This document shows, in pieces, positions 8,405 to 16,317 of a stretch of 64,000 nt of DNA. Below the pieces are notes generated by a model that saw only the letters and a program-made list of their open reading frames with translations, was not told where the DNA came from and did not search any database. The translations under genes and the position numbers were made by a program. The DNA is from Candidatus Bathyarchaeota archaeon. GTDB lineage: Archaea > Thermoproteota > Bathyarchaeia > Bathyarchaeales > Bathycorpusculaceae. Numbering within the stretch: position 1 is the first letter of the stretch; each line of letters opens with the position of its first letter. The stretch covers positions 1 through 64,000 of the forward strand of contig JAOAIX010000003.1 of NCBI GenBank assembly GCA_026414485.1, read 5' to 3'.

Positions 8405-8532
8405 CTGTGTTTTTCCTTTTTCATTAAGGGCTTGTGATTTTTAAGTTTGTTTGATTGCGAATAAATATAAATCCGTTCCGTTCCATATCAAGCACATTAC
8501 ACAAATGTTTCGTTAAACATGGAGTCTTAATT

Positions 8533-9615
8533 ATGGAAAGACAAAAACGTATTCTCTGTACAGGCGCAGGAGGCCCAGCTGGTATAAACTTTACACAATC
8601 CTTGAGGGTGGCGCCAGAAGAAATATACATCGTCGGCACCGAAGCTAACTCGCTATTTGTGCATCTGTCAGTTGCAGATAAAACCTATGTGGTGCCACGG
8701 GCAAAAGACCCCGCTTATATTGACGAACTAAATGACATTATAGCAAAAGAGAAAATTGGATTTCTCCATGCTCAACCCGATGTGGAAGTAGAAGCAGTTT
8801 CAGAAAACCGTGAAAAATTAAACGCTCCTGTCTTTTTGCCCTCCAAGAGGGCAGTGAAAGCTTGCCAAGATAAACTTGAATCAGCGAAAATCTGGCATAA
8901 GAAAAATATCCCTGTTGCCCGCACCTTGGAGGTAAAAAAAGAAACAGATATTGAAAAGGCATTTGAAGAGTTCGGGAGCCCAATTTGGATTCGGGCTCGG
9001 ACAGGGGCTGGTGGGAAGGGCAGCACTCCTGCGGACAATAAAGAAACTGCTGTAGCATGGATAAATTATTGGAAAGCTCGAAAAGTTGACTGGGAGTTCA
9101 TAGCGCAAGAGCATCTGCCAGGCAGGAACATAGCATTTCACAGTATATGGAAAGAGGGTGAACTAGTGACGTCGATGGCACGGGAGCGCTTAGAGTACAT
9201 TTACGCGTATTTGGCACCCTCAGGGATAACAGGCACTCCTGCGGTGCAGAAAACTGTCCACGACGCTGAAGTCAACAAAATTGGAACAGAGGCCGTGCTC
9301 TCAATTGACCCTAATTTTACAGGGATAGCGTCTGTGGATCTGAAGGGAAACGCGCAGGGGGTTCCATGTGTTACAGAGATTAACCCAGGCCGCATGTTCA
9401 CGACAAGCTTCTTTTTCTCTTTTGCCAGCAAGGTTTTGCGAAAAGACTACGGAGCAAATATTCCGTATTTATGTGTTAAACTGGCATTCAAAGAAAAAAT
9501 TCCTAAAATTCCACAGTATAACATTTTACCAGCCGATGTTTATTGGGTTAGGCATATGGATGCTCCAGGCAGACTAGTTAAAGACGGTAAAGTTCTAGGA
9601 GCCATGTATCGTTGA
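8533..9615 (+). CDS. ATP-grasp ligase, carbamoyl-phosphate synthase-like
   Basis: 360-residue protein starting MERQKRILCTGAGGPAG, with a Rossmann-like pre-ATP-grasp domain (to about residue 115). An ATP-grasp domain follows, with IWIRARTGAGGKGS as the glycine-rich nucleotide loop. FIAQEHLPGRN is a substrate-side strand, and VTEINPGRM is the metal-binding E-x-N motif. It resembles the CarB half-module but lacks the glutamine and allosteric domains. It should join a carboxylate to an amine or thiol through an acyl-phosphate; the substrate is unknown. ATG at 8533 is used because GGAG lies before it; the frame is open further upstream without similarity. The stop overlaps the next gene's start by four bases (TTGA), implying coupled translation with the HAD phosphatase. 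Confidence 0.78.
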   Translation: MERQKRILCTGAGGPAGINFTQSLRVAPEEIYIVGTEANSLFVHLSVADKTYVVPRAKDPAYIDELNDIIAKEKIGFLHAQPDVEVEAVSENREKLNAPVFLPSKRAVKACQDKLESAKIWHKKNIPVARTLEVKKETDIEKAFEEFGSPIWIRARTGAGGKGSTPADNKETAVAWINYWKARKVDWEFIAQEHLPGRNIAFHSIWKEGELVTSMARERLEYIYAYLAPSGITGTPAVQKTVHDAEVNKIGTEAVLSIDPNFTGIASVDLKGNAQGVPCVTEINPGRMFTTSFFFSFASKVLRKDYGANIPYLCVKLAFKEKIPKIPQYNILPADVYWVRHMDAPGRLVKDGKVLGAMYR

Positions 9616-10103
9616 TTGAGGCAGTCATCTTCGACCTTGATGGAACCCTCATCCAGTTGCCCATTGACTACCAAAAAATGTATGCAACATTTTCCAAGAT
9701 AATGGAGAAGGAACAAATTCGCCCGTTACTTGAAACGGTAGCGAAACTCGATAAAAAAACCAAAGAGCAAATTTTTAGAGCATGGGACAACGCGGAATTG
9801 GAAGTTGCAGAGAAAATCACCCTCAACAAAGAAGGAATAAGTCTATACTACGAGTATGCTGATAAACCTAAAGCGCTAGTAACCATGCAGGGCAAAGCAA
9901 TAGTGAAAATCGTCATTGATCAATACAGGTTGTGCTTTGATTTTGTTGCTACCAGAGAAGATTCACTAAACAGGGCAGAACAACTCAGGATTGCTGCGAA
10001 AAAACTAGAAACGCCTATAGACTCGGTTCTGTTTGTCGGAAACACCGAGGGGGATGCTATGGCAGCAGAAAAAGTTGGTTGCCAGTTTCAGAAAATAAGT
10101 TAG
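9612..10103 (+). CDS. HAD-family phosphatase
   Basis: 163 residues, haloacid dehalogenase fold. Motif I FDLDGTL near residues 7-13 gives the nucleophilic and acid/base aspartates. A helical cap follows, and motif IV VGNTEGDAMAAEKVG lies near the C-terminus. At 163 residues the cap is short compared with typical phosphoglycolate phosphatases. The TTG start overlaps the TGA of the ATP-grasp gene, so the two proteins probably act in one pathway, perhaps removing a phosphate from the ligase substrate or product. The substrate is unknown. It converges with the DUF2110 gene; the stops overlap by four bases. Confidence 0.8.
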   Translation: MIEAVIFDLDGTLIQLPIDYQKMYATFSKIMEKEQIRPLLETVAKLDKKTKEQIFRAWDNAELEVAEKITLNKEGISLYYEYADKPKALVTMQGKAIVKIVIDQYRLCFDFVATREDSLNRAEQLRIAAKKLETPIDSVLFVGNTEGDAMAAEKVGCQFQKIS

Positions 10104-10873
10104 GTCAGGCAAGAGTTAAAAAAAGCGTATATTTTTCTTGGATTGAAAACAGTAAAAGTTGCCGCTCTGATTCTTCTGCCAAGTCGCGGTATCAACCCTG
10201 CAGCGTCGGTACCCAGTTTACAAACCAGCGCATGCTCAAACATACCTAAATATTCTATGTCAATTATGTCACGGTTGAGCAGTGCTTGGGTTACGGCAAG
10301 TTTAATCTGCGACAGAGAAGCACCAAAAACAAGTAATCTATCCAGCAGAGAGTCGCGCCAAAAAAGGTATTTCTCTATCTGCTCCGTGGCCAATTCAGCT
10401 TTTATACGGCGGTTTAGAATATCAACGTTAACCACTTTTATTTTGAGGGGCAAATTTTCGCATATACCCCAAAGGTCAGCAATTTCATCAAGAGCAAACC
10501 TGTTTGCTTCTGCAAGTTTAGCCTGCAGATTTTCCAGTGGCACATTTGCCAGTACAGGCTTTGGCTGGTAAACGCCAACATCCACAAGTAAGTCCTTGCT
10601 GCTGTTTTTTAGATCAGTAACAAAGCCTTTCAACGTGGAAGATGGCATAATGTTTTCTATTATTGAGGGGCAGAAACCAATGTCACGTGCCAAAATGTTC
10701 TTGGCTATTGCTTCATCTTCTCCTGTCAGAGACACAGTAACCCAAAAACTATTTTTATCTACTTCAACTGCAACTTTTACATCTAAACCTTCGAAGAGGA
10801 CTTGCAACGTTTCATCAATGAGACATCGCTGATTAGAACTGTAAAGTTTTGTTAACAAAGTAACTCTGGTCAT
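10100..10873 (-). CDS. Conserved archaeal protein, DUF2110-like
   Basis: 257-residue cytosolic protein of unknown function. The N-terminal two thirds alternate strands and helices. The C-terminus (about 150-255) resembles an RNA-binding or S1-adjacent alpha/beta domain with a basic block RLGRRIRAATF. The main support is context: it directly follows an HD-domain gene and TFE, an order seen in many archaea for DUF2110. Its ATG overlaps the upstream stop (TGACC...), so the three genes form one operon. A role linked to transcription or RNA is guilt by association only. Confidence 0.7.
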   Translation of the reverse strand: MTRVTLLTKLYSSNQRCLIDETLQVLFEGLDVKVAVEVDKNSFWVTVSLTGEDEAIAKNILARDIGFCPSIIENIMPSSTLKGFVTDLKNSSKDLLVDVGVYQPKPVLANVPLENLQAKLAEANRFALDEIADLWGICENLPLKIKVVNVDILNRRIKAELATEQIEKYLFWRDSLLDRLLVFGASLSQIKLAVTQALLNRDIIDIEYLGMFEHALVCKLGTDAAGLIPRLGRRIRAATFTVFNPRKIYAFFNSCLT

Positions 10874-11400
10874 GGCTCTTCACTAATCAATTTGGTTACT
10901 TCATCATGAATAAGTTGAACTCTTTCCGCAGCAGCTTCTAATTTTTCTGCTCGCAACTTGTTAATCGTAGCTTCTATAGGAATACGCTCAGAAGTTTCAA
11001 CCAGTTTATCAGCGTAAGAAACAATTTTCTCTTCTAACGTCGTTGGAACATAACTGCCTGCAGGCCAGCCTAATTCTGCGGCTTCAGAGGCAGTTATACC
11101 ACCGCCAACGTGGCACTTGATAATTGAAATTACAGGGTCAGGCAAACCTGCTTTTTTTGCGATTTCCACTCCTGCAACAACATGATGAATGCTATGTGTC
11201 TTTGATCTGCCTACATCGTGTAAAAGAGCCCCAATTTCCACGAGGTCTACGTCAACTTTCAAACCTTTCTTTTTACAGATCTCCGCCGTTTCCCGAGCAA
11301 GCTTTGCTACCGCTTCACAATGCGCGATTACATTTTTTGAACAGCCATTTTTGCGGAGAAGTTCCAGGGCTTCCTTTCGCGTAGGAAGCAGGTTACTCAC
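10870..11400 (-). CDS. HD-domain phosphohydrolase (TIGR00295-like)
   Basis: 176 residues. The HD signature is complete: HCEAVAKLA near residue 27, GALLHDVGRS (the His-Asp pair), then IHHVVAGVEIAKK and IIKCHVGGG, supplying the metal-binding His and Asp residues. It is therefore probably a metal-dependent phosphohydrolase acting on a nucleotide or a phosphorylated RNA end; the substrate is unknown. It overlaps the TFE gene by eight bases at its start and DUF2110 by four bases at its end, a tight operon. The start is supported by the overlap. Confidence 0.82.
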   Translation of the reverse strand: MSNLLPTRKEALELLRKNGCSKNVIAHCEAVAKLARETAEICKKKGLKVDVDLVEIGALLHDVGRSKTHSIHHVVAGVEIAKKAGLPDPVISIIKCHVGGGITASEAAELGWPAGSYVPTTLEEKIVSYADKLVETSERIPIEATINKLRAEKLEAAAERVQLIHDEVTKLISEEP

Positions 11401-11905
11401 CTAGTTCCTTGCGGAGCTGCTCAACTTTCTCGGCTAGTTTCTTGGTCATTTTCCCGTTTTCAAAATGAACTAAGGGTTTACCACATGCACTACAGTGAAA
11501 AACGGCTTCTACTGCTTCTTCAAAGGTAACTCTGCGGCAACCCTGCGTGTTACAATAGTAAAAATCATGAGTGCTCTCGTATTCCAGCCTGACGCAGAGT
11601 TTCTCGAGAACTCTTCTTTTTTGACTTAAAATGAAACCTTCTAGTTGATCAGGTTGGAGTTTCCAGTGAAAGATGAACCAACCAGTTTTCGGGTCGCGGG
11701 TTCGCCTTAAACTCACAAGCGAGTGGTCATAAAGTTTGTATAGAATTTTACGAACTGAGTTAAGCCTGATACCGGTTTTGTTAGCTATTTCATCATCTGT
11801 AATTTCATCTATGTTCTTGAGAAACTCGATAAGTTTTACAGCCTCTTCTTCGCCAAGAGAAACTGCGACTTTCATCAAAGTTGCATCGTCAATGGTTGAT
11901 AACAT
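11393..11905 (-). CDS. tfe: Transcription factor E, alpha subunit (TFIIE-alpha homologue)
   Basis: About 170 residues. An N-terminal winged helix (EEAVKLIEFLKNI ... SVRKILYKLYDHSLVSL) is followed by a linker. The C-terminal zinc ribbon has two Cys pairs (CNTQGC and CSACGK). TFE helps RNA polymerase open promoters, stabilising non-template strand contacts together with TBP and TFB. The frame is open up to 11974, but ATG at 11905 (MLSTIDDATLMK) fits the family length and N-terminus. The gene heads an operon with the HD protein and DUF2110. Confidence 0.93.
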   Translation of the reverse strand: MLSTIDDATLMKVAVSLGEEEAVKLIEFLKNIDEITDDEIANKTGIRLNSVRKILYKLYDHSLVSLRRTRDPKTGWFIFHWKLQPDQLEGFILSQKRRVLEKLCVRLEYESTHDFYYCNTQGCRRVTFEEAVEAVFHCSACGKPLVHFENGKMTKKLAEKVEQLRKELGE

Positions 11906-11984
11906 ATTCCAGTTCCTTGAGCAGTATAAATAATGTATAGTAGTTGCATAAAACTCTTCTGCGCCGCCCATCAAAATTATTATG

Positions 11985-12524
11985 TTACTCCACTTGTTTA
12001 CCTCGCTTTTTTGGGACTATACGCTTTTTGGCGTTCTCAAATGGCGCCGCCAAGGTTTTTCCCTCAAAAAGCCTATCCAAAAAGATGGCTAACGCAGCAC
12101 ACTCAGAATGGGGTTGGTTGCCTACGGCAACGTTGAAGTCAGAAATATCCACGGAATAGAAAGCAGCAGGAACTTTTTGGCTACCCACTAAAATTAGGAT
12201 GTCTTTTTTGAGAGCACGGATTTCATTGAGGACATTGCTTGATTGTATGTTTTCTCCGTAGGCAGTCAGATGTACAACTATTCCGCCTTTCTGTTTCCAG
12301 TCTTTGACAACTTTTTTCCATGGTGTGCCCATTTCAAAAGAGAAATTTCCACCCCAGTTCTCTTTAACCTGTTCCATTGTCTTTTTGAGGGAGTTGTCCA
12401 CTATATCTGACAGGACAAATCCTGTAGCGCCTAAAGCACGTGCCGCCAGAGCTACATGGGTAGTAAGCCTAGCATCCCTTTGGGGACGGTGTCCCCAACG
12501 TAAAACGACCACTTGTGTTTGCAT
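11985..12524 (-). CDS. tRNA (cytidine-56-2'-O)-methyltransferase (Trm56)
   Basis: 179 residues of the archaea-specific SPOUT-class methyltransferase that methylates the 2'-hydroxyl of C56 in the T-loop of tRNA. VLRWGHRPQRDARLTTHVAL is the family's N-terminal signature. VGSQKVPAAFYSVDISDFNVAV is the knotted SAM-binding region containing the conserved Gly and Val. A basic C-terminal tail (KKRIVPKKRGK) probably contacts RNA. Starts close after the hflX stop (12 bases) on the same strand, so it is probably co-transcribed with it. Confidence 0.93.
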   Translation of the reverse strand: MQTQVVVLRWGHRPQRDARLTTHVALAARALGATGFVLSDIVDNSLKKTMEQVKENWGGNFSFEMGTPWKKVVKDWKQKGGIVVHLTAYGENIQSSNVLNEIRALKKDILILVGSQKVPAAFYSVDISDFNVAVGNQPHSECAALAIFLDRLFEGKTLAAPFENAKKRIVPKKRGKQVE

Positions 12525-12535
12525 TATTCTGCCTT

Positions 12536-13813
12536 CTAGTTTTTGAGCTGGTGGTTTGTTTCGAATTTTCCTTTAAGTTCATTTATGCGTTTTTTAATTT
12601 TTTCAGCGAATTCAGGAGTAGCTTCGAAAACAATTTGGATGTTGTTATTGCTGTAGTCAGTTTTTTTCACATCTGCTTCGGTGTGAACCCATGAAATGAG
12701 GGGCATGGCTTCGTTTGTAAGTGGGAGAGAAAAAGAAGCTTGAATGTAGCCTTCAAGTTTTTTCAATATTTCTTTTCGTAAATTGTCTATGTTTGTTCTG
12801 GTTAAAGCTGAAATTAAAATAGGGTTTTTTGTTGTCTCTTTGAGGGTGGCAAATTTTTGTTTTAGTTCGTCTTCTCTTAGTTTGTCAATTTTGTTGAACA
12901 CGGTTATTACTGGCACGTTTGATGCGCCGATGTGTTCTATAGTTTTGTGGCAAGTTTTGATTTTTTTCTCTATAATTTGCAGTGGTTCACTTATATCTAC
13001 AACTAAGAGTATAAGGTCAGAGTATATTGTCTCTTCCAGCGTGGAGTGGAACGCTTCAATTAAAGATAGAGGCAACCGATCAATGAAACCTACGGTATCA
13101 GTCAGCAAGAATCTCCGTTTGGAGAATTCTACGAGTCTTGTAGTAGTTGAAAGTGTGGTAAAGAGAGCGTTGTCTACACGTGTAGTTTGTTCAGCTAAAG
13201 CGTTAAACAACGAGCTTTTACCCGCGTTTGTGTATCCTGCGAGGGCTATGGAAGAAAAGCCTAGTTCAGCTCTTCGGTCACGGTGAAGAACACGTTTTTC
13301 TCGAACCCGTTTGAGTTTTTTCTGGATGGTGTGAATTTGCCGTTTGATGGCGTCAATGTAAACCTCAGCTTCGTAAACACCTAGACCCATGAATCCTGGC
13401 TGTTCACCCATTTTTGTTAAGCGAACTTTTTCTTTGGCGTGTTTAAGTTCATTTTTCTGCATTGCCAGTTGGATTTGTAGTTTGGCCTCGGTTGTCGTGG
13501 CTCTCCTTGTAAAAATTTCCAGTATTAGTTGAAAACGGTCTATTACTTCAACTTTTGTGGCTTTAGCCAGGTTATAAGCTTGCAGCGGTTTTAGGTTGTT
13601 GTCGAAAATTATTTTTTTTGCGTCTTTCTCATTTACTAAGTTGACAAGTTCTTCAACTTTGCCTGCGCCGATTTGATAGCGGGGATCAGGGCGCCGTGTT
13701 TGTTCAATTTGTCCTACAACCGTGTACCCTGCGGATTCAGCCAGATGTTTGAGTTCAGGCAGAGTTGATTCTTCACGGTTTAGTCGTCTTTGGACTATTA
13801 TTGCTTTCGTTAC
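12536..13813 (-). CDS. hflX: Ribosome-associated GTPase HflX, no canonical start codon
   Basis: About 425 residues. The N-terminal HflX domain is encoded at roughly 13463-13810: it begins KAIIVQRRLNREES, contains RPDPRYQIGAGKVEEL and the family motif DNNLKPLQAYNLAK, and ends TRRATTTEAKLQ. The GTPase domain follows with G1 GYTNAGKSS, G3 DTVGF and G4 NKID. HflX rescues or splits stalled ribosomes. The first in-frame ATG (13462) would delete the whole N-terminal domain. Between the aMBF1 stop (TGA, 13822-13820) and that ATG there is no ATG, GTG or TTG. GGAGCTGA at 13827-13820 resembles the GGAGGTGA ribosome-binding consensus and points to GTA at 13813, where GTG would be expected. It is in the same frame as aMBF1, one stop codon apart. 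Confidence 0.85.
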   Translation of the reverse strand, partial: VTKAIIVQRRLNREESTLPELKHLAESAGYTVVGQIEQTRRPDPRYQIGAGKVEELVNLVNEKDAKKIIFDNNLKPLQAYNLAKATKVEVIDRFQLILEIFTRRATTTEAKLQIQLAMQKNELKHAKEKVRLTKMGEQPGFMGLGVYEAEVYIDAIKRQIHTIQKKLKRVREKRVLHRDRRAELGFSSIALAGYTNAGKSSLFNALAEQTTRVDNALFTTLSTTTRLVEFSKRRFLLTDTVGFIDRLPLSLIEAFHSTLEETIYSDLILLVVDISEPLQIIEKKIKTCHKTIEHIGASNVPVITVFNKIDKLREDELKQKFATLKETTKNPILISALTRTNIDNLRKEILKKLEGYIQASFSLPLTNEAMPLISWVHTEADVKKTDYSNNNIQIVFEATPEFAEKIKKRINELKGKFETNHQLKN

Positions 13814-13819
13814 GAGGTG

Positions 13820-14350
13820 TCAGCTCCCTTTGTTTTTCTTGTCGAACTGTATAATGTCTCCAAGTGTCAACTCGTTTGCCACCTTTGTAGTTTTAGGCGG
13901 AGTTTTTTCCTCGGATACTGGAACGAGCAGCTTAATTTTTAGGATATGTTCAAGTTTTGACACAAGCAGATCGTTAGGTGCAACTTTACCGGTTTCAATT
14001 TTCCTAAGCAAAGATTCTTTTTCATTTATTTTTTTACCCAGTTCTTCGTGGCTCAACCCAGCTTTTTCTCTTGCTTGCCGTATTACTTCACCGTAGTCTT
14101 CCACAATTTCTTGTGTTGTATCCACTTTGGGTTGGAAAACTTTCTTTTTAATTGGGATCGAACCCATATTAGAAGTTAGGACGACTGAGGGAAGATTTGG
14201 TTTTTGGAGTTCAACTTTAGGTTTTGGCGCTTCTGACCAAGTGGTTGTCCCATGTTTGGCGCATTCGCGGCATACAGTCATTTTTGCGCCTTCAATTATT
14301 ACTTTGTTTGGGTTTTCGTGGATTTTACGTCCGCATACTTCGCATCGCAT
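13820..14350 (-). CDS. Archaeal multiprotein bridging factor aMBF1
   Basis: 176 residues. An N-terminal zinc ribbon (MRCEVCGRK, CRECAKHG) is followed by a disordered Pro/Lys-rich linker. A Cro/C1-type helix-turn-helix lies at about 85-140 (VIRQAREKAGLSHEELGKKINEKESLLRKIE). aMBF1 is known to bind TBP and the small ribosomal subunit. The stop TGA falls inside the ribosome-binding sequence of hflX, so translation of the two is probably coupled. The basic C-terminus ends KKNKGS. ATG at 14350 is the natural start because the zinc ribbon begins at residue 3. Confidence 0.92.
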   Translation of the reverse strand: MRCEVCGRKIHENPNKVIIEGAKMTVCRECAKHGTTTWSEAPKPKVELQKPNLPSVVLTSNMGSIPIKKKVFQPKVDTTQEIVEDYGEVIRQAREKAGLSHEELGKKINEKESLLRKIETGKVAPNDLLVSKLEHILKIKLLVPVSEEKTPPKTTKVANELTLGDIIQFDKKNKGS

Positions 14351-14422
14351 TGGTAGACCTACCCATTTTGTTTTTATTGCGTACGCTATGTTTATAGTTG
14401 TCGAATAGAAAAATCAAATTAA

Positions 14423-14902
14423 ATGGTGAAGCAAGTGGATAGCACCCTGAATCAAATCCGAAGCATAGCCGATTACCAGTTTGGGCGAGGAATAGGAGAA
14501 AAACTTTTTCCTGAAGACGTTGAGGTGGCTTACTCGCCTACCACTAAACGGATACGCTATGTTAATTTAGGCGGCAAAAGGTTGGCTACACTTCGTCCTA
14601 CGGACAGTTTATTTTCTTTAAGCATCTTTGCCGCGGAGCGATTAGTTGAGGAAAAGGCTCCTTTGCGCTGTTTTGTTGTGGTACGTGACGAGGTGAAGAA
14701 ATTTATCGCGGAGGGTAGCGATGTTTTCGCTGCGCATGTAGTCAGGGTCGATGATGTTCGATCAAAAGATGAGGTCTTGGTTATTGACGAAAATAATCAC
14801 GTGCTTGCAGTAGGACGCGCGTTGCTGTGTGGTGCAGAAATGCAGTTTTTTAAGGTCGGGGTCGCCGTAAAGGTTCGTCACGGATGCGACAACAACGGGT
14901 AA
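14423..14902 (+). CDS. PUA-domain RNA-binding protein
   Basis: 159 residues. The N-terminal half resembles the C2-like domain of archaeosine tRNA-guanine transglycosylases (IADYQFGRGIGEKLFP). The C-terminal half is a PUA domain (RCFVVVRDEVKKFIAEGSDV ... VLAVGRALL) that binds structured RNA. It lacks a catalytic TGT barrel. Its place just upstream of the NAC gene is a recurring archaeal arrangement and suggests a role around the ribosome or tRNA; this is inference. The first ATG is 14423. Confidence 0.8.
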   Translation: MVKQVDSTLNQIRSIADYQFGRGIGEKLFPEDVEVAYSPTTKRIRYVNLGGKRLATLRPTDSLFSLSIFAAERLVEEKAPLRCFVVVRDEVKKFIAEGSDVFAAHVVRVDDVRSKDEVLVIDENNHVLAVGRALLCGAEMQFFKVGVAVKVRHGCDNNG

Positions 14903-14952
14903 GTTAAGTATATTTGTCTCTTGTGTAGAAATATTTTTGGAAGTGAAACAAT

Positions 14953-15315
14953 ATGCAAAGACGGTTAAATCCTCGTGATGCAAAGCGCATGATGCAACGT
15001 ATGGGCATGAACATGGCGGCTGTAGACGATGTCGAAGAGGTGATTATAAGAACACCGATCAAAGAAATTGTAATTACAGAGCCTGAGGTAGCCATTGTTC
15101 AGGTACAAGGTCAGAAAATCTTCCAAGTTGCAGGCGGCAACATAAATGAGAGGGTACCTCAACCCAAGGCTTCAGCTTCGCCGGCGGCATCAATTTCTGA
15201 GGAGGATGTACAGTTAGTAGCAGGACAAACGGGCAAAAGTGCTGAGGCTGCGCGAAAAGCGTTGATGGAATGTGAGGGGGATTTAGCAAAAGCAATTTTA
15301 CTACTTCAGTCTTAG
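14953..15315 (+). CDS. nac: Nascent polypeptide-associated complex protein (archaeal NAC)
   Basis: 120 residues. The basic N-terminus (MQRRLNPRDAKRMMQRMGM) contacts the ribosome. A NAC beta-barrel follows at about 30-72 (EVIIRTPIKEIVITEPEVAI). A proline/serine linker leads to a C-terminal UBA domain (ISEEDVQLVAGQTGKSAEAA ... GDLAKAILLL). It forms homodimers at the ribosome exit and shields emerging chains. Length and order are canonical. Downstream is a 135-base intergenic region with T-rich runs. Confidence 0.96.
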   Translation: MQRRLNPRDAKRMMQRMGMNMAAVDDVEEVIIRTPIKEIVITEPEVAIVQVQGQKIFQVAGGNINERVPQPKASASPAASISEEDVQLVAGQTGKSAEAARKALMECEGDLAKAILLLQS

Positions 15316-15420
15316 TAAAGTTGTTTAGAAGTCAACTTAATAGCCCTATTTTTAAATTGAACTTTTGAAGGGATTTGATATTATCTAAGTGCAATTTACA
15401 GCGAATAGTTTTTGTTTGCC

Positions 15421-15428
15421 TTTATATC
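15421..15428 (+). promoter_or_regulatory. TATA box for the radical SAM/dinB operon
   Basis: TTTATATC lies about 27 bases upstream of the GTG at 15451. That spacing puts transcription at or beside the start codon, so the message should be leaderless; no ribosome-binding sequence is seen before this GTG, which agrees. Confidence 0.55.
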
Positions 15429-15450
15429 TGATATTTGGCAGTGAAATTTA

Positions 15451-16317
15451 GTGCCTCTGATTTCCAGTTTTGATCCGTGGCACAGTGCTATGTGCACGTG
15501 TCCGCCTAAACTTACATTTAACCCTTACAGTGGATGCGACCATCGCTGCGTGTATTGTTACGCATCAAGCTACATTCCCAATTTTGGGGATTGCCGACCA
15601 AAAAAGGATATAATCTCAACTTTAAAGAAGGAAGCTGAGAAGCTCAAAGGTGAATTAATTTCTATTTCTAATTCTTCTGACCCCTATCCGCGTATTGAAG
15701 CTACTACAGGCTTGACACGCAGATGTCTAGAAGTTCTTGTGGAGAGTAACTGTAAAATTCAGCTAATTACAAAATCAAACATTGTCTTACGAGACGATGA
15801 CTTGCTCAGCAGAACTCAAGCGACAGTAGCATTGACTATAACAACCGATGAAGAAAACACTGCTAAGCTTCTTGAAATAGCCGCGCCACCTGTAAATGAA
15901 CGCTTGAGTGCAGTACAAGAGTTAATCCACAAAGGCATTCCTGTTTCCGTCCGCGTCGATCCCATTGTGCCTTTAATTAATGACCACCAAGAAAAACTCA
16001 TTAAAACTCTTGCAGCCATTGGTGTTAAACACATAACAAGTTCAACATACAAAGTCAAACCTGACAACTGGCGCCGATTCTGTCAAACCTTCCCAGCCAT
16101 TTCAGAAAAATTGAAACCACTATATTTTCAAGAGGGAGAAAAAATTGGTGGAAATATTCTGTTACCCCGCGAACTACGTTATAAACTTATGAAAAACATG
16201 CGGGATCTAGCCACAGCAAACGGCATTAAATTTGGAGTTTGCAGAGAAAACCTCGCTCAACTCAACACTGGGACGTGTGATGGTTCATGGTTACTTAATA
16301 CTCCACAGAGGGGATAA
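15451..16317 (+). CDS. SPL-family radical SAM protein
   Basis: 288 residues. CDHRCVYC (Cys29, Cys33, Cys36) is the radical SAM cluster motif, in a CPPKLTFNPYSGC context typical of the spore-photoproduct-lyase/SplB-like family. SNSSDPYPRIEATTGLTR supplies a SAM-contacting strand, and TKSNIVLRDDDLL follows. Family members repair DNA photoproducts in Bacillus, but archaeal relatives are uncharacterised and the substrate here is unknown. It ends exactly at the base before dinB (TAA then ATG), so it is translated with a DNA-damage-bypass polymerase. That supports, but does not prove, a DNA-repair role. Confidence 0.8.
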   Translation: MPLISSFDPWHSAMCTCPPKLTFNPYSGCDHRCVYCYASSYIPNFGDCRPKKDIISTLKKEAEKLKGELISISNSSDPYPRIEATTGLTRRCLEVLVESNCKIQLITKSNIVLRDDDLLSRTQATVALTITTDEENTAKLLEIAAPPVNERLSAVQELIHKGIPVSVRVDPIVPLINDHQEKLIKTLAAIGVKHITSSTYKVKPDNWRRFCQTFPAISEKLKPLYFQEGEKIGGNILLPRELRYKLMKNMRDLATANGIKFGVCRENLAQLNTGTCDGSWLLNTPQRG

